DNA from: Carposina sasakii
Taxonomy: Eukaryota > Arthropoda > Insecta > Lepidoptera > Carposinidae
Length of the DNA: 64,000 bases
Assembly: GCA_014607495.2 (NCBI GenBank)
Contig: CP053160.1
Span: forward strand, 3,534,001 to 3,598,000
Direction of reading: 5' to 3'
The position numbers and the translations under genes are program-made. Within the stretch, counting starts at the first letter, position 1, and each line of letters begins with the position of its first letter. Shown here piece by piece: positions 49,311 to 60,800 of the stretch. The notes beneath the pieces were generated by a model. That model saw nothing but the letters and a program-made list of their open reading frames with translations. It was not told where the DNA came from and did no database searches.

Positions 49311-51014
49311 ACCCTGTATCACACGTCGGAGTAGTTGGATCGGTCCCGTTTGGTGAGTTTGGACTTGAACGGACACCTTTGCCCTTTGGTAGATATTTCA
49401 GTAGTCCTTTAAACAAAACTGGGGTCAAGGACAAAAACAACAACAGTCAGTGTTCAAGGAATAGCCGGATCAAAACTAAGAAAACTAATAGGTTCAATGG
49501 AAAATGGCGATTGGTGACTGAAAAACAACTGAACAAATGACAAAAGACTTTTTTATTCACATGGATTTATAACTTGACACACATTGCTACTTCTTCGATT
49601 AGGACCACTTTTGTGGCAGTATAACTCCGAAAGTACTGACTTTTAACCTTATTTATTAAGTTTTATATATTAAGTTTTATTCTCCATGAAAATACCTATT
49701 AATTCATGAGTATCTCTTTTCTATTGAGAGGTGGGCCTACCATTACCCATTGTCCTTTTTGCGCTCGCCCTGCTGTTAATTGTGATTCGATTCGGTTATC
49801 TTATATGGCCTCTCGCTTACACGAAGACTTTGCCAATGTTGTTAAATTTAATATAACCCGCTTATAACCCATTTCATGGTTTAGCAATCTTTACAAATTC
49901 TCGGTAGAGCTTAAATTTTAAAGAAGTAAAAGGCAACTTAGGTACGAGAGTTACGTGCTAAATATAACAAAAAAATTCGCGCTCGCTTCGCTCGTGCATC
50001 TATTCTGTGTTTAAGCTCATTTTAAGTCGCATGCAAGAAATGGTCGCTATTGGTCTCTCCATGGTCTCTCAGACTCGACTGTCGGTCGCGCTCTGTCAAT
50101 AGTAGGTTGTGTTGTCAGTTTTCGTATTCAGCGACAATAATTTTCGTAGCCATTAATACTGAGACACTACATAATATGGGGTGTCCGGCTTTTTTACCAA
50201 AATGTCCGACAAAACTGGCTGGTATGTCCGGATTTTTGGTTTTTCGACCTGGCAACCCTAACCATAGGAAATTACCTCACTAACTTTATTCCTTATTTTA
50301 ATTATTAATATGTTAAGTAATGATGAATCTCGTATACACTTCGCACCATACCATGTCATTTAGGTATATCCTGTGCAGTCAGCTACTTATGTGGGGTAAT
50401 TGTGGGTATAGGTACTCCGTGCGTTATCTGTAGATTTATCGAAGCAGAAGATGCGCTTCAAAGCCTTTCCACGGAAAAACTGGCGATACCTAACTGGCGA
50501 CACTTCCAATACTTTTTATAGAATAAGGAAGAGACAAGCTCGAAGGTAATCCGTAGGAAAATAAGCTATTAAAATACACTGGACAAGTGAACAGTAGATA
50601 ATGAAACATGTGTATAGCCTAGGTACTAGATAATGTGACCTTTGTTAATAAAACTGTCTAGTCTAGGTCTGGCCTAGGTCTTCCAATCAGTAATGAGTTA
50701 TGGCAACAGCATAGGACATCAAGATTTTCAAGATACTTATTATTAAGGCCTGCCTACCTTACTAACGTCCAATTTCAACACTATAAAGAATCTCGGATAT
50801 CTTTTATTAAATTTTGCATAAAAACAATGGAACATTTAATCTGGAATTATGCAAAAAATCTCTCGAGATTAATTATTGAAATTTGCTGTAAGTTTACAAT
50901 ATTGGTTGTGAGGGAAATAATTAGATTGGCTTATTTTTGGTGCGTAATTCTAGAGGAAAATATAAAATTCAAACTTATAAACTGGCTTTACCTTAGTGAC
51001 GTAGGTGAAATTTA

Positions 51015-51070
51015 CATACATACATACATATAATCACGCCTTTATCCCTTACGGGGTAGGCAGAGTGTAT
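51015..51070 (-). mobile_element. 3' fragment of SINE-like family S2
   Basis: TACATACATACATATAATCA followed by CGCCTTTATCCCTTACGGGG and TAGGCAGAG is the tail end of the family in inverted orientation. Confidence 0.75.
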
Positions 51071-51926
51071 TACATTAGACCATCTGATTTAATTTTTTTT
51101 ATATGCTATACGTATTGATTTGCCAATAAAACTTAATGCAGCTGAGTGGCACTTACCATGCCGGAAGATCATGGGCCTTCAAATATAAAGGCTAGCTAAA
51201 TTATACAAACCTTAATCAGTTACGGAACCAAATAAGCCTTAGAATCTACACTAATTACAATAATTATAAATTCATCTGATGATAAGTTTTAAGAAGCTAT
51301 AGGAACCTATTATTTGTGAATCAACTTTTTGAAGTTCACTTTTTTATGCATTGACCGGTTTTGATGTAGATATGTAGAGCTACAGTAGGTACCTTCAAGT
51401 CTTTTATAAATCCTTTACTTATATACATTTAGAAAAACGTAAAAATGAACTATGTAGGTACTTACTTATATTTTGTTAGTTGTAAAGATGTTAATAAATT
51501 TAATATTTGCCCCTACCTGTTTATGATGACCGGTTTGCTTACTAAACTGGTATTCGGGTGCTATTAGCCTAGTCTAAGTATCGACAATTTGATTTTTATC
51601 ATTACTGTTATTGTAGTGATTGAAACTTGGTCATTTTATGGATGTTATGACTCTAGGGTGCTTATAGACTATGTAACATCCAGGGATTTGGTATCTGTAA
51701 CATCGTTTCGTATCGACGTTTGTCGTCTTAAATCCATAGACTTACCTATAGTAAATCGCACCAATTTCATCCCGTGATTTGACGAACACGCGAAAGAAAA
51801 TGAAGCCTTCCTATTGAAACGACGTTTCGATGACGAACCTCTGTCGATTTGAAACGAGATATCCTGTTACTAAGCCTCTAGGTAACGACTATAGTCTTTA
51901 CTATAGTAGATCGGTAATTTCAATAT

Positions 51927-51960
51927 CTGGCACTGACAATTTCAATATTGTCAGTGCCAG
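51927..51960. repeat. Perfect hairpin, 14-base arms, 6-base loop
   Basis: CTGGCACTGACAAT, loop TTCAAT, ATTGTCAGTGCCAG. No transcript or miRNA can be assigned from sequence; the stem is shorter than a typical pre-miRNA. Confidence 0.85.
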
Positions 51961-52304
51961 GAGGAAGGCATAGGTACTCAAAATATGAAGAGCGTACTGT
52001 AAAAAACTTCTCGTTTTGTTTCTTTGTGCAAAAACGGTTAATACCCGAGGTGACAATGCCCTCATACTTCATATTGTTTATGACTCAGATGAATATGATG
52101 TGTATCACACGATAGATATTATTTATCGTTAGGTAGAGGTACTTCGTTACATTAGGTTCGCAACCACTTAATAGCTCTAGATATTATTTAAATGCTCTAC
52201 CACTAAGATAGTTTTAAACTATCTAATATAAATTGAAATTTTATTATTTTATTACAGCATTAAAATCTGCACTTATGGAACGTACGATAATAACAACAAC
52301 CAAC

Positions 52305-52411
52305 GTAGGTATAGGCGATCTAGGAAAGCATCTTTATATATTAAAGATTAAAGATTATAGCATTAAAAGCACTTTAATGTAGGTATAGGCGATCTAGGAA
52401 AGCATCTTTAA
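52305..52411 (+). repeat. Direct repeat, 32-base copies 74 bases apart
   Basis: GTAGGTATAGGCGATCTAGG AAAGCATCTTTA occurs at about 52305 and again at about 52379, identical. Confidence 0.85.
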
Positions 52412-52426
52412 AAGTTTTTATCTGCA

Positions 52427-52776
52427 TACAAGATGTTTTGTCGTGGTCACCCTTAACGAAGGGTACGTCTCTATACATCAAATAAAGTAAGTTTATGCCA
52501 AAAAAAATGCTGGGAAACGATGTAAATTTTTTTGTTTTTTTTTTTAATTACTTGATCGGCCGAAATTTATCCAGTGTTTATGCTAGTTTTTTCATAGACA
52601 GATAATTATTATTTCTCGTGAAAAAATCTTGCTACGCGCGTCTATGTGCATTTATGCAGAAAAACGTCTATTTACTCAACTTTGGACCCTAATATCTTGG
52701 AAACCAGACACTTCCCAGGTATGCTTCCATGGAGAAAAATTATTCGAGAACGTTGACGACCAAAAATCATACTGTA
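52427..52776 (+). mobile_element. MITE family F3
   Basis: TACAAGATGTTTTGTCGTGG, CCCTTAACGAAGGGTACG, GCTAGTTTTTTCATAGACAG and GACCAAAAATCATACTGTA match the copy at 29575-29942, with a small deletion near the right end. Confidence 0.78.
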
Positions 52777-53288
52777 TACTAAGTATAGCTGTTTAGACTA
52801 TACCTACTATCTACTAGGTTATGTAAGTTCAAGTATACATACCTAGTTTTTCAAATATTAAGGACTTACCTACAAGAAAATCAAATCTACCCATAGAACA
52901 ATAGCATTTTATTATGGAAAATGCTTTTTAATTGCCGACATTTCCTTGAAAATTTTACGTTTCGTGACAATATTACCTATTTACACAAATTTATTTCTAT
53001 TATGAAATGTTACTGTTTAATTACACTGAAACTATAAGCTAGTTTCAGTGTTATATTAACCTTAATCGTGGTAGTATATAAATGGTAGAATATAAAGAAA
53101 ACTCGCGGAAATTCGCGCACGATAATGCGCGTGCGCCGTGGTAGCGTTTTATCCTGCGCACAGATCAGAAACAACTAGCCACAGATGATAAAATTACGTT
53201 TAGCCTCGGCCAAGCGAACAAGATTAACGTAATCATCTTATCAATGAAAATATATCTGAGTCTGTTAGTTTCCGGTGCTCTTCACATG

Positions 53289-53440
53289 TACAGGGTTATA
53301 AGGGATATGTTAAGTGAAACACTTTTAAAATTACAGAGATCCCATTTATATTTCCACAGAGTATGAAGATATTTATGGATAGACGTGGGATACTCACTAA
53401 TAAATGACTATTTTTATAGCATTTCACTTAACCCTGTATA
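53289..53440. mobile_element. Short MITE, family F1
   Basis: TACAGGGTTATAAGGGATATG and TAAGTGAAACAC at the left are mirrored by TATAGCATTTCACTTA and ACCCTGTA at the right. Confidence 0.7.
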
Positions 53441-53554
53441 AATTACTCTATATGTTATAAAATTATTAATAACTAGTGGACAATATATTCCTGAAAACTG
53501 CATCAAAATCGGTTCAGCCGTTTCTGAGATTAGCGTGCACAAACGCACAGACAA

Positions 53555-53695
53555 ACATACATACATACATATAATCACGCCTTTATCCCTTACGGGGTAG
53601 GCAGAGCACTAAGGGCCGATAGAACCACATGGTGCCACTTCTAACCAATTTTTAGGGTATAGTTGAGATGTACAAGTTCGGTTAGTAGGTGGTCA
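53555..53695 (-). mobile_element. SINE-like family S2, 3' part, next to an older repeat fragment
   Basis: CACGCCTTTATCCCTTACGG to TGTACAAGTTCGGTTAGTAG, inverted. The adjoining 53470-53560 is an inverted copy of the GGCTGAACCGATTTCGATGC repeat. Confidence 0.75.
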
Positions 53696-53830
53696 ACAAA
53701 CAAACAGACAAAAATTCAAAAATCATTGTTTTAGGTACTATTGCGTTGATAAAGGTATTCTATAATATTTTTTCTTATTGTCTTCCATGTACAGACAGCG
53801 ATTCGTTACATTTTTATTATATGTATAGAA

Positions 53831-53920
53831 GACATGGAAAAAATTCTTCACCCGAGTGGGAATTGAACCCACGACCTCTGTATTCCGTGCTAGTGCTCTT
53901 ACCTTAGTGGTAAGAGCATA
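53831..53920 (-). mobile_element. tRNA-derived SINE family S4 (partial)
   Basis: GAAAAAATTCTTCACCCGAG, GGGAATTGAACCCACGACCT and CTCTTACC..AGTGGTAAGAGC correspond to the inverted B box and A box of the copies at 58905 and 60309. Confidence 0.7.
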
Positions 53921-54820
53921 ATTTTATAATATATAATATCTTGACTAAGATAAATTTATAAAAACACTTCTCCATTAATATACTCTATACGTTCTCAACT
54001 CGTGTGCAATTTTATCGCAAGCATGGGTCTTCTATTACAATCTACTTCTATTAGGCGTCCTCTATTAAGCAGTGACTCTTCGTGAAGCACGCGCACCTTT
54101 GTAGACGATGTGAAGGGTCAGCTATGTGCAGACATCAGTGACAGGAGGAGAAAATCTCTCCAGTTCGAATATATCTTGTGTGCGTTTTGTTGACGGGTAG
54201 GTAAAATGTTAAGTGTTGTAGTTTTTTGTTCAAGTTATTAAAAATCTTAGGCTGTCGCTCTGTACAACAAACTTCACCCACTTGTAATTTATTTAAAATA
54301 AAATATTAATTAAATATCAATTATCTAAAACCACCGATTGTGGTGTGTATTAATTAATACATAATTAGGTAGTTGTCGTTTTTTTTATTATTGTAAGTAG
54401 AACCTATAAGAAGAATCAAAATAATATTTTGGTTTGAGGATTTGAGTCATTTTTCTACAGTCGTTGGGTTGGGTTCTATGCCAATAGGTACCTATAATAA
54501 TACCTAATAGGGTACCAAGGTACTTAAATATTTATGCGTAGGTAATAATAAACAAATGTTCTTCTTCAATCCACATAAGACCCTTCATAGACTAATAAGG
54601 AAATCTAAATCATTAACAAACGCAAGGTCTTAAAAAACACGAATTTGCTTTAGAACCATTAAATAATAGGTAATTGCAGATCATCTATTTTTAAACTTCC
54701 TTTATAAGTAATTCTGTCGCCACCTTGCTGTTGGACACAAAAACAAGTTATTAGCAACATGCACGACGAAGACAGGTAGAAACATAAGATACCTATAATT
54801 TGTCTAAACAATCGGCCCCC

Positions 54821-55074
54821 TTAGTCTAAGGCCGCACTACGGCAAAACTGCTGCGGTTTTCAACCGTCTGACTTTGTGACTAAAGGAAACCAATGGAAAC
54901 GGCCGCACTGAAGGTTATTTTGTTACATGGCTAGCGGGTAAAAACCGCGCAAAAATTTGAGAACCATAGTACTTATATTCGCGGCTTTTAACCGTAGTGT
55001 GTGTGTCTCGAGCGATTTTGCGGTTACGCGGGTAACCGCTTTCGGGAAAAAACCGTTGTGCGGCCTTAGCCTAA
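54821..55074. mobile_element. MITE with GTCTAAGGCCGCAC termini
   Basis: TTAGTCTAAGGCCGCACTAC at the left mirrors GTTGTGCGGCCTTAGCCTAA at the right with two mismatches. The interior repeats the CGGTTTTCAACCG / AAAAACCG theme. About 254 bases. Confidence 0.72.
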
Positions 55075-55080
55075 CTAGAA

Positions 55081-55210
55081 ATAGCAAAGCGATAGCGAAA
55101 ATTTTACAAAATTCGCGGATTGCTTGTGAAATTCATATTACGTAAAATGAATTTCAAAGGAATTTTGCCATTTTCTACGCGAATAATTTTCGCTCTCGCT
55201 TTGCTTCTGC
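55081..55210. mobile_element. Inverted-repeat MITE, family F4
   Basis: ATAGCAAAGCGATAGCGAAA and AATTTTACAAAATTCGCG at the left; GCGAATAATTTTCGCTCTCG and CTTTGCTTCT at the right. It resembles 40097-40226 in inverted orientation. Confidence 0.65.
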
Positions 55211-55670
55211 TTGGCTTTAGCCTGATTTGTCTATGGCTTTAGCAAAATTCTACATATAGGGGGAGGTGGGGCACATTGATACACCACCAATAACTCGATT
55301 TCGAAGTAATCGAACAGCATCAACACTAAAACTGTATTTATGTGTCAGACTTGGACTATGGGTTACGCAACTGATGCACTAGTAGTAATTATGTAATAGC
55401 ACCACTCACCTTCGCAATCCAGTGATGGCTACGTCTGCTTCCATGGCCATGGCGCTGCCAGCATCGTTCCTACAAACTACATCGGTCACTTCAAAAGTTT
55501 GTGAGTTGCGAACCAAGAGAGTGTATAATAAAATTACCTTCAATATGCCCAACCTACCCACATATTTTTCCAAGAAAAAATAATGGTAGGTAAGCGTAGG
55601 ATTAGGGAAACGGCAAACATGACCAAATACTACATAAACTGCATTTCTTTAGTTTCTAGCTCTACCAACA

Positions 55671-55965
55671 CGCGTATGATGAATTTGGTGAGAGCGAGAT
55701 GTCTCACTTTTAAACGTCAAATCCACAGAGCTAAGTAATAACTAGACAAGGCAAATGTTTCTACTTGGTGTGTAAAAAGGGATTGCAAACCACTTCTATT
55801 AGCCCTAATTCATTCAGTCCTGGCTCGAGAACGATTTACTATTCTAATTCCTTAAGTCTATTTTTTACATGCAAAGTACATACACTTAGTTTATCTAGTT
55901 AATAGCTCTGTGAATTTGACGTTTAAAAGTGAGACATTTCGCTCTCACCAAATTCATCATACGGG
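55671..55965. mobile_element. Long-TIR foldback element (arms about 75 bases)
   Basis: CGTATGATGAATTTGGTGAG, CACTTTTAAACGTCAAATCC and ACAGAGCTAA at the left are mirrored by TTAGCTC..TAGCTCTGTG, AATTTGACGTTTAAAAGTG and CTCACCAAATTCATCATACG at the right. Non-coding interior; family not recognised. Confidence 0.72.
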
Positions 55966-57166
55966 TGCTGACTTCAGCACTACTCACTTCTCGGTTGCCA
56001 TTCCACTAGAAATATGCTATGCTAATACTAAGTTGCTGAGGATCTATGTATGTGCCGTCCCTTAATTGGTTCTCATAGCATACCTCTGTTGAAAATATTT
56101 TCCCTATGGTCAGATAGCTATCTCTTTCTTGATAAAGTTTTAGAGAAAGACAGCATCAACCTTCAGATAGGCTATCTGACCATTGAAAAAATCGGCCCAA
56201 GCTGTTAAGTTTGAAGGGTATAGGACAATCTAGTGGTCACTATCACGAGACAATTTTATAAATGTAAAATAAAATACAGGTTTAATTTTTCGTCATAATT
56301 TATTGGATTACAATTGCAGAGAACGGCTGTGGATATCGTTAATAATAAATCTTACAATAACCATCTCAAGCAGATGCCCTATTATTCTGATCTCACTCAT
56401 GTTACGTCAGTTTATATTCAACTAGCGACCTGTCAGCAAGTTTATCTACTATTTCCCTACCTATGCCTTTATAGGAAAAATTAAATTGGAAATAGCAGGA
56501 TCCATCTTTCACGTTACACCTCATATTAGCCCTCTCTACGAGTATCTATGAGTATCGAGTATGTATAGATAGATATAAATAGGAATATGTTTATAAAGTT
56601 CATATAAAAAGGGCTCAAGGATTGATGCTCATATTATTAGAATTTCTTCTTTGAGTGCGACAGATGGTAATAGGTAATTTTCTTTGCAAATTTATTTTTC
56701 TATGGTTAAGCGTGATTGAAGTTAGATTTCATTCATTTGAAGTGTGTATACTTTTTTGTAACCTGACAGGATCTGCTAGTTGATAATCGATAAAACAATA
56801 CCTAATATTTATAATAACAGTTCCTTTTTAGCTATTACATTTGGTGTAGTATATAAAGTTGTCATGAAACTACCAAACGTTTGGTACGATACAATACGTT
56901 ACATAAATATATACAATCATTGGCTAAACATATACTTCGAAATAAATAAGTCTTACATAACAACGTGGGAAGGAAATTGTCGCGAAACATTTGGTATTCA
57001 GTGGCTATCTATGAAATTATATAAATAGCTTTCTACCGTTTTTAGATAAATAATAAATCCAATAAAATGTTCTATCTAATATCCCAAATGAGTTATTCAT
57101 TCGCCATTTTATTAAATAGAAAAAAATGGTGACGACTATTGCAATGGGCACGCATTTCATCTTTTA

Positions 57167-57337
57167 GGGTCGGTTCATATCTGACGGAAGATGCGTCGAG
57201 CGTATCTCTAGGTACAGGCAAACGTACTAACGCATCATCGGTTGAGTGTGAAAGATTGAATGTTTTGTATTTCCATGGTCTGACGTTACGCGACCGACAA
57301 ATACGCGACGGATTTTCCGTCAAATATGAACCGACCC
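57167..57337. mobile_element. PIF/Harbinger-type MITE with TTA target duplication, 0.5 kb downstream of SPT6
   Basis: GGGTCGGTTCATAT..TGACGGAA at the left mirrors TTCCGTCAAATATGAACCGACCC at the right. TTA flanks it on both sides (57164-57166 and 57338-57340). G-rich ends plus a 3-base TWA duplication are the pattern of PIF/Harbinger elements. Confidence 0.75.
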
Positions 57338-57852
57338 TTATAGTTTTATATGTAATATCTTACATCTTACAAAATCTTTTTTTGGATTTTTAAACAACAC
57401 ACAGATATAATATTAATAGTGCGATACAGAAGTATTGAAAAATAATTTTTAAAACTAGTTACACTGTAAATTATTTATCTAGGAGCTTAAGCTAAAGAAA
57501 TAAGTAACAGAAAAGTTACAAGAAAATAAATTGATTTACTTTGAACTACATTAGTATCTTACACGAAGTTTTCATAGAAAATTGTAGATGACAATAACCT
57601 AAACACATAAAGTGTTATCTCCAGTAACATCTAATTTTAATTAGAAACTCGCTTACGTTTCTCTCGACATACATAGATGATATAAGAAAACACAAATGTA
57701 TAATAACTATACCGTAAAGTATTCTATGAGCAAAACGAGGATCGTAAGTACCCGCAACATCGGTGCGAATTCCGCAAAGTACGGCAACCTTTCTAACTAT
57801 TCGACGCGACAAAATCGCTCGGGGGCAGTACAAAAAATTCGCTTACTTCAGT

Positions 57853-60800
57853 CTAATTTTCATCGTACAGCGGAGTGGCATCGCCTAGCGACATAGATCG
57901 CGGCGACGTATTCGTGTGCGGTGTGGACCGGGCAGATTGCATTCGGGACGACCGACCGGAAATCGTGCTGTGGGGAGTGCCCCTGACGTCCTGTCGGGGA
58001 GTCGACCGGGAATCGTGTCGGGGAGTCGATCGGGAATCGTGTCGGGGCGTCCGACTTGACTGCCTCGGGGTCGACATGCCTTCACTCCTAGGTGTAGATG
58101 GGGTATCGCGAATGGTCCGATGCCTTACCCAGTCTTCGGCCGCCTTTTGCCAGTCCGCCGGCTCGGTAAATACCGGCACTTGTACCTTATGACGCGGTAC
58201 GGCCGGGGTGAGGAAGTCTGGTTGTCGCGGGGTTGTCGCGAACGGTGTCATGTACGGCGTCTGTGCGGACGGTGTGTACGGGGTGTTGATGTAGGCGGGG
58301 CCGGGGGTGTGCGCGGGGGTGTGGAAGGCGGGCGTGTGTGCGGCGGGGGTGTGGTACATCGAGGACATGCCGTGCGGAGTGCGTGTGGACGCCGCCCGGG
58401 CAGCCGGCGTGCCGGACGGCGGGGGATCCCGGAAGTGCTCCTTAAACCACTTCAGAAACGCGCCTAAAGAATCGAATAACCTCTGCCTGAATTTATAACC
58501 ATCGGGTGTGACCGAGACGTACTCGTGCGTGCATCTCGCTCTAGGCAGGTATGATAGCAGGAATCTGCCGGGGTGGTTTTTAGCTGCGGATATAACGTAG
58601 TGGATTTTGTTTGGGTTCTTGGATTTCTCCTCTTTGAGAATCTCTTCGGCTTTGTCGCGCATGCCTCCGAGAGGTTTGTAATACTTGTATGATATGAGAT
58701 CGCGGGCGTGGCTCGCCATTGGCGTGACGTAGCGAGCTATGATTTCGTCCAAGTCTTCGAATTCTGATCCTTGTATCCATAGACTTCGACCTAGGGGAAA
58801 AGAAATCACATTAAAATCAAACATGACACGTGAAATCATTAGATTGCATACTACTATAGATTTGGCTAGTGTATAGCTATCGGGATAAAAATAACGTTGC
58901 CAATATGTAATTTAGAAAAAAGATGGTGAAATTCCTCATCCGAGTAATTGACCCGGTAGCTCAGTGGTTAGAGCGCTAGCACGGTATGCAGAGGTCGTGG
59001 GTTCGATTCCCACTCGGGTGAGGAATTTTTTCCATTTCTTTATTAATAATTTTATACTACTATAGAGTAAAGTCTTACCTAAAGAGAATGCGTTTTCTTT
59101 CCCTTCTTCCCTCACGTCTATGTGTTGACAAATACCATCGGCCACCTTCCATGTGACGGTCAAGTGATCTGAACCCTGGAACAATGATAAAAACTTTAAA
59201 CCCAACCCAACTAAACGAACTAAGATTGGGGCTAATAAGGTTTTTTGAACGATGTCTCATACATCATTTTAAATAGCTCAAGAGAAATCCGATCGGGCTT
59301 CTTACGAAACATCATGATTGCTGTATTCTCCTATTGGCAAGTTGATCTAAAGTAGAAGGATATGTACCATCTATAGCATAGTCGGTAGGATTTATGTCAT
59401 GAGTCTAGTGTTATTCGGGCTGATATTGTTATAGTTGTTGAAAGATTAAAAACAGCCATTGCAAAACATCGTAAACAATCATACAACACAACAAAAACAA
59501 TTTTCAAAAAGCAATTTAGTCATCACTCGAAACAATATTATCAATGCCATTTCTGAATAAAGCAAATTAGCAAGTCCATACCTATTATTTACCCTGTTTG
59601 CCTGTATATATGTAGCTACAAAACTGCAGAGTTTCATCAAAATCCGTTCAATAGATTTAGCATAAAAGACTAATAAACAAACATCCATTCTGATGAATTT
59701 CACGTTTATAGGTAGTAAGTACTTATAGTATTATATGACTAATATTAGTATCTGTACCTTCCAAGCGGGAGGCGTAAGTCCGATCCCAGTCACGGGCCTG
59801 TACCAATGAATTTATTTCATGTACAGATTTTAATGTTGTAAAATTGTCACTTAGCTCGTGCCTCGGAAAGCACGTAAAACCGTTGGTCCTGCGCCTGATC
59901 TCTCTCCGGTCGTGTCGGCTTTCCATCCCATCGGACTTTGAGAGTAACGGAATAGAGAGTGCATCTGTGTTTGCGCACACACTTGTGCACTATAATATCT
60001 CCTGGGTACCTGGTCAATCTCCGTAGAGATTGGTCGCCTTGGCCGAATTACGGTCGGAGATCATCATTAGTATTTCCTACCTTACTACTCGGCCGGACAA
60101 TAACTTCGCCCTGCGCCATATTCTCCATCAGTTTCTCAGCCTCCGCGAACGATATGTTATAGAAGGATGGATGAACTATGACCCTCTTGACGTACTGCAG
60201 CCGCTCTTTAGTCTGTTTCGCTTCTGTGTCTTTGCGAATCGCTTTGTCCTCTGCTTCTTGGTCGTAGTACGGGTCTTTTGACGGTCTGGAATTGGTTTAC
60301 AATTTGTATTATAAAATTATTAATAAAGAAATGGAAAAAATTCCTCACCCGGGTGGGAATCGAACCCACGACCTCTGCATTCCGCGTGTCAGTGCTCTTA
60401 CCACTGAGCCACCGGGTCAATTACTCGGATGACGAATTTTACCATCTCTTTTCTAAATTACAATTTGTACTACAGTATCCAATTATTAATCAATAAATAA
60501 ATATTCACACACTTTATAAAAGATTAACCTAGTACCTAAGGTATGTGTATGTCAGGTAGGTACTAAAGCAACGGTATATAAATACATAGATAAATACCTA
60601 GAGAAACCATCGTATTCATCATTATTATTGCAAAGTTCAAAGTTTCTTTATTTGTAAACAGGTGTGTACATAATGTAGATGTTACATAGGCATAATAATA
60701 TGAATCACTATGATCGCCTTTCTATCATCTACACTTACCTCCACTCATTGTTCTTGTCCAACAGATCGCTAGTTTTACTCGAGCAGTCGACCGAGAATCG

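Larger units (their letters stand above)
42880..57852. other. 15-kb gene-free region between UNC93-like B and SPT6
   Basis: I see no host gene. The left end contains the promoter of paralogue B and the right end the 3' UTR of SPT6, with a minus-strand ATTAAA near 57635 and AATAAA near 57112. Between them are MITEs, SINE copies, two decayed LINE segments, several local tandem duplications and a perfect hairpin, each listed separately. Stretches such as 49320-50800 and 55210-55660 show nothing I can name. Confidence 0.6.

Noticed and set aside
50827..51033. 68-codon plus-strand open frame beginning MEHLIWNYAK
   Set aside because: AT-rich, ends inside a SINE tail, no similarity and no splice signals; probably chance.
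56780..57028. 82-codon plus-strand open frame in the SPT6 downstream region
   Set aside because: Composition typical of AT-rich non-coding DNA, with no recognisable domain.
58955..59030. tRNA-like sequence with good A and B boxes in an SPT6 intron (also at 60345-60420, 53840-53915 and 27405-27475)
   Set aside because: D and T arms fold but the anticodon stems do not pair, and the sequences are embedded in longer repeated elements; they are SINE heads, not tRNA genes.
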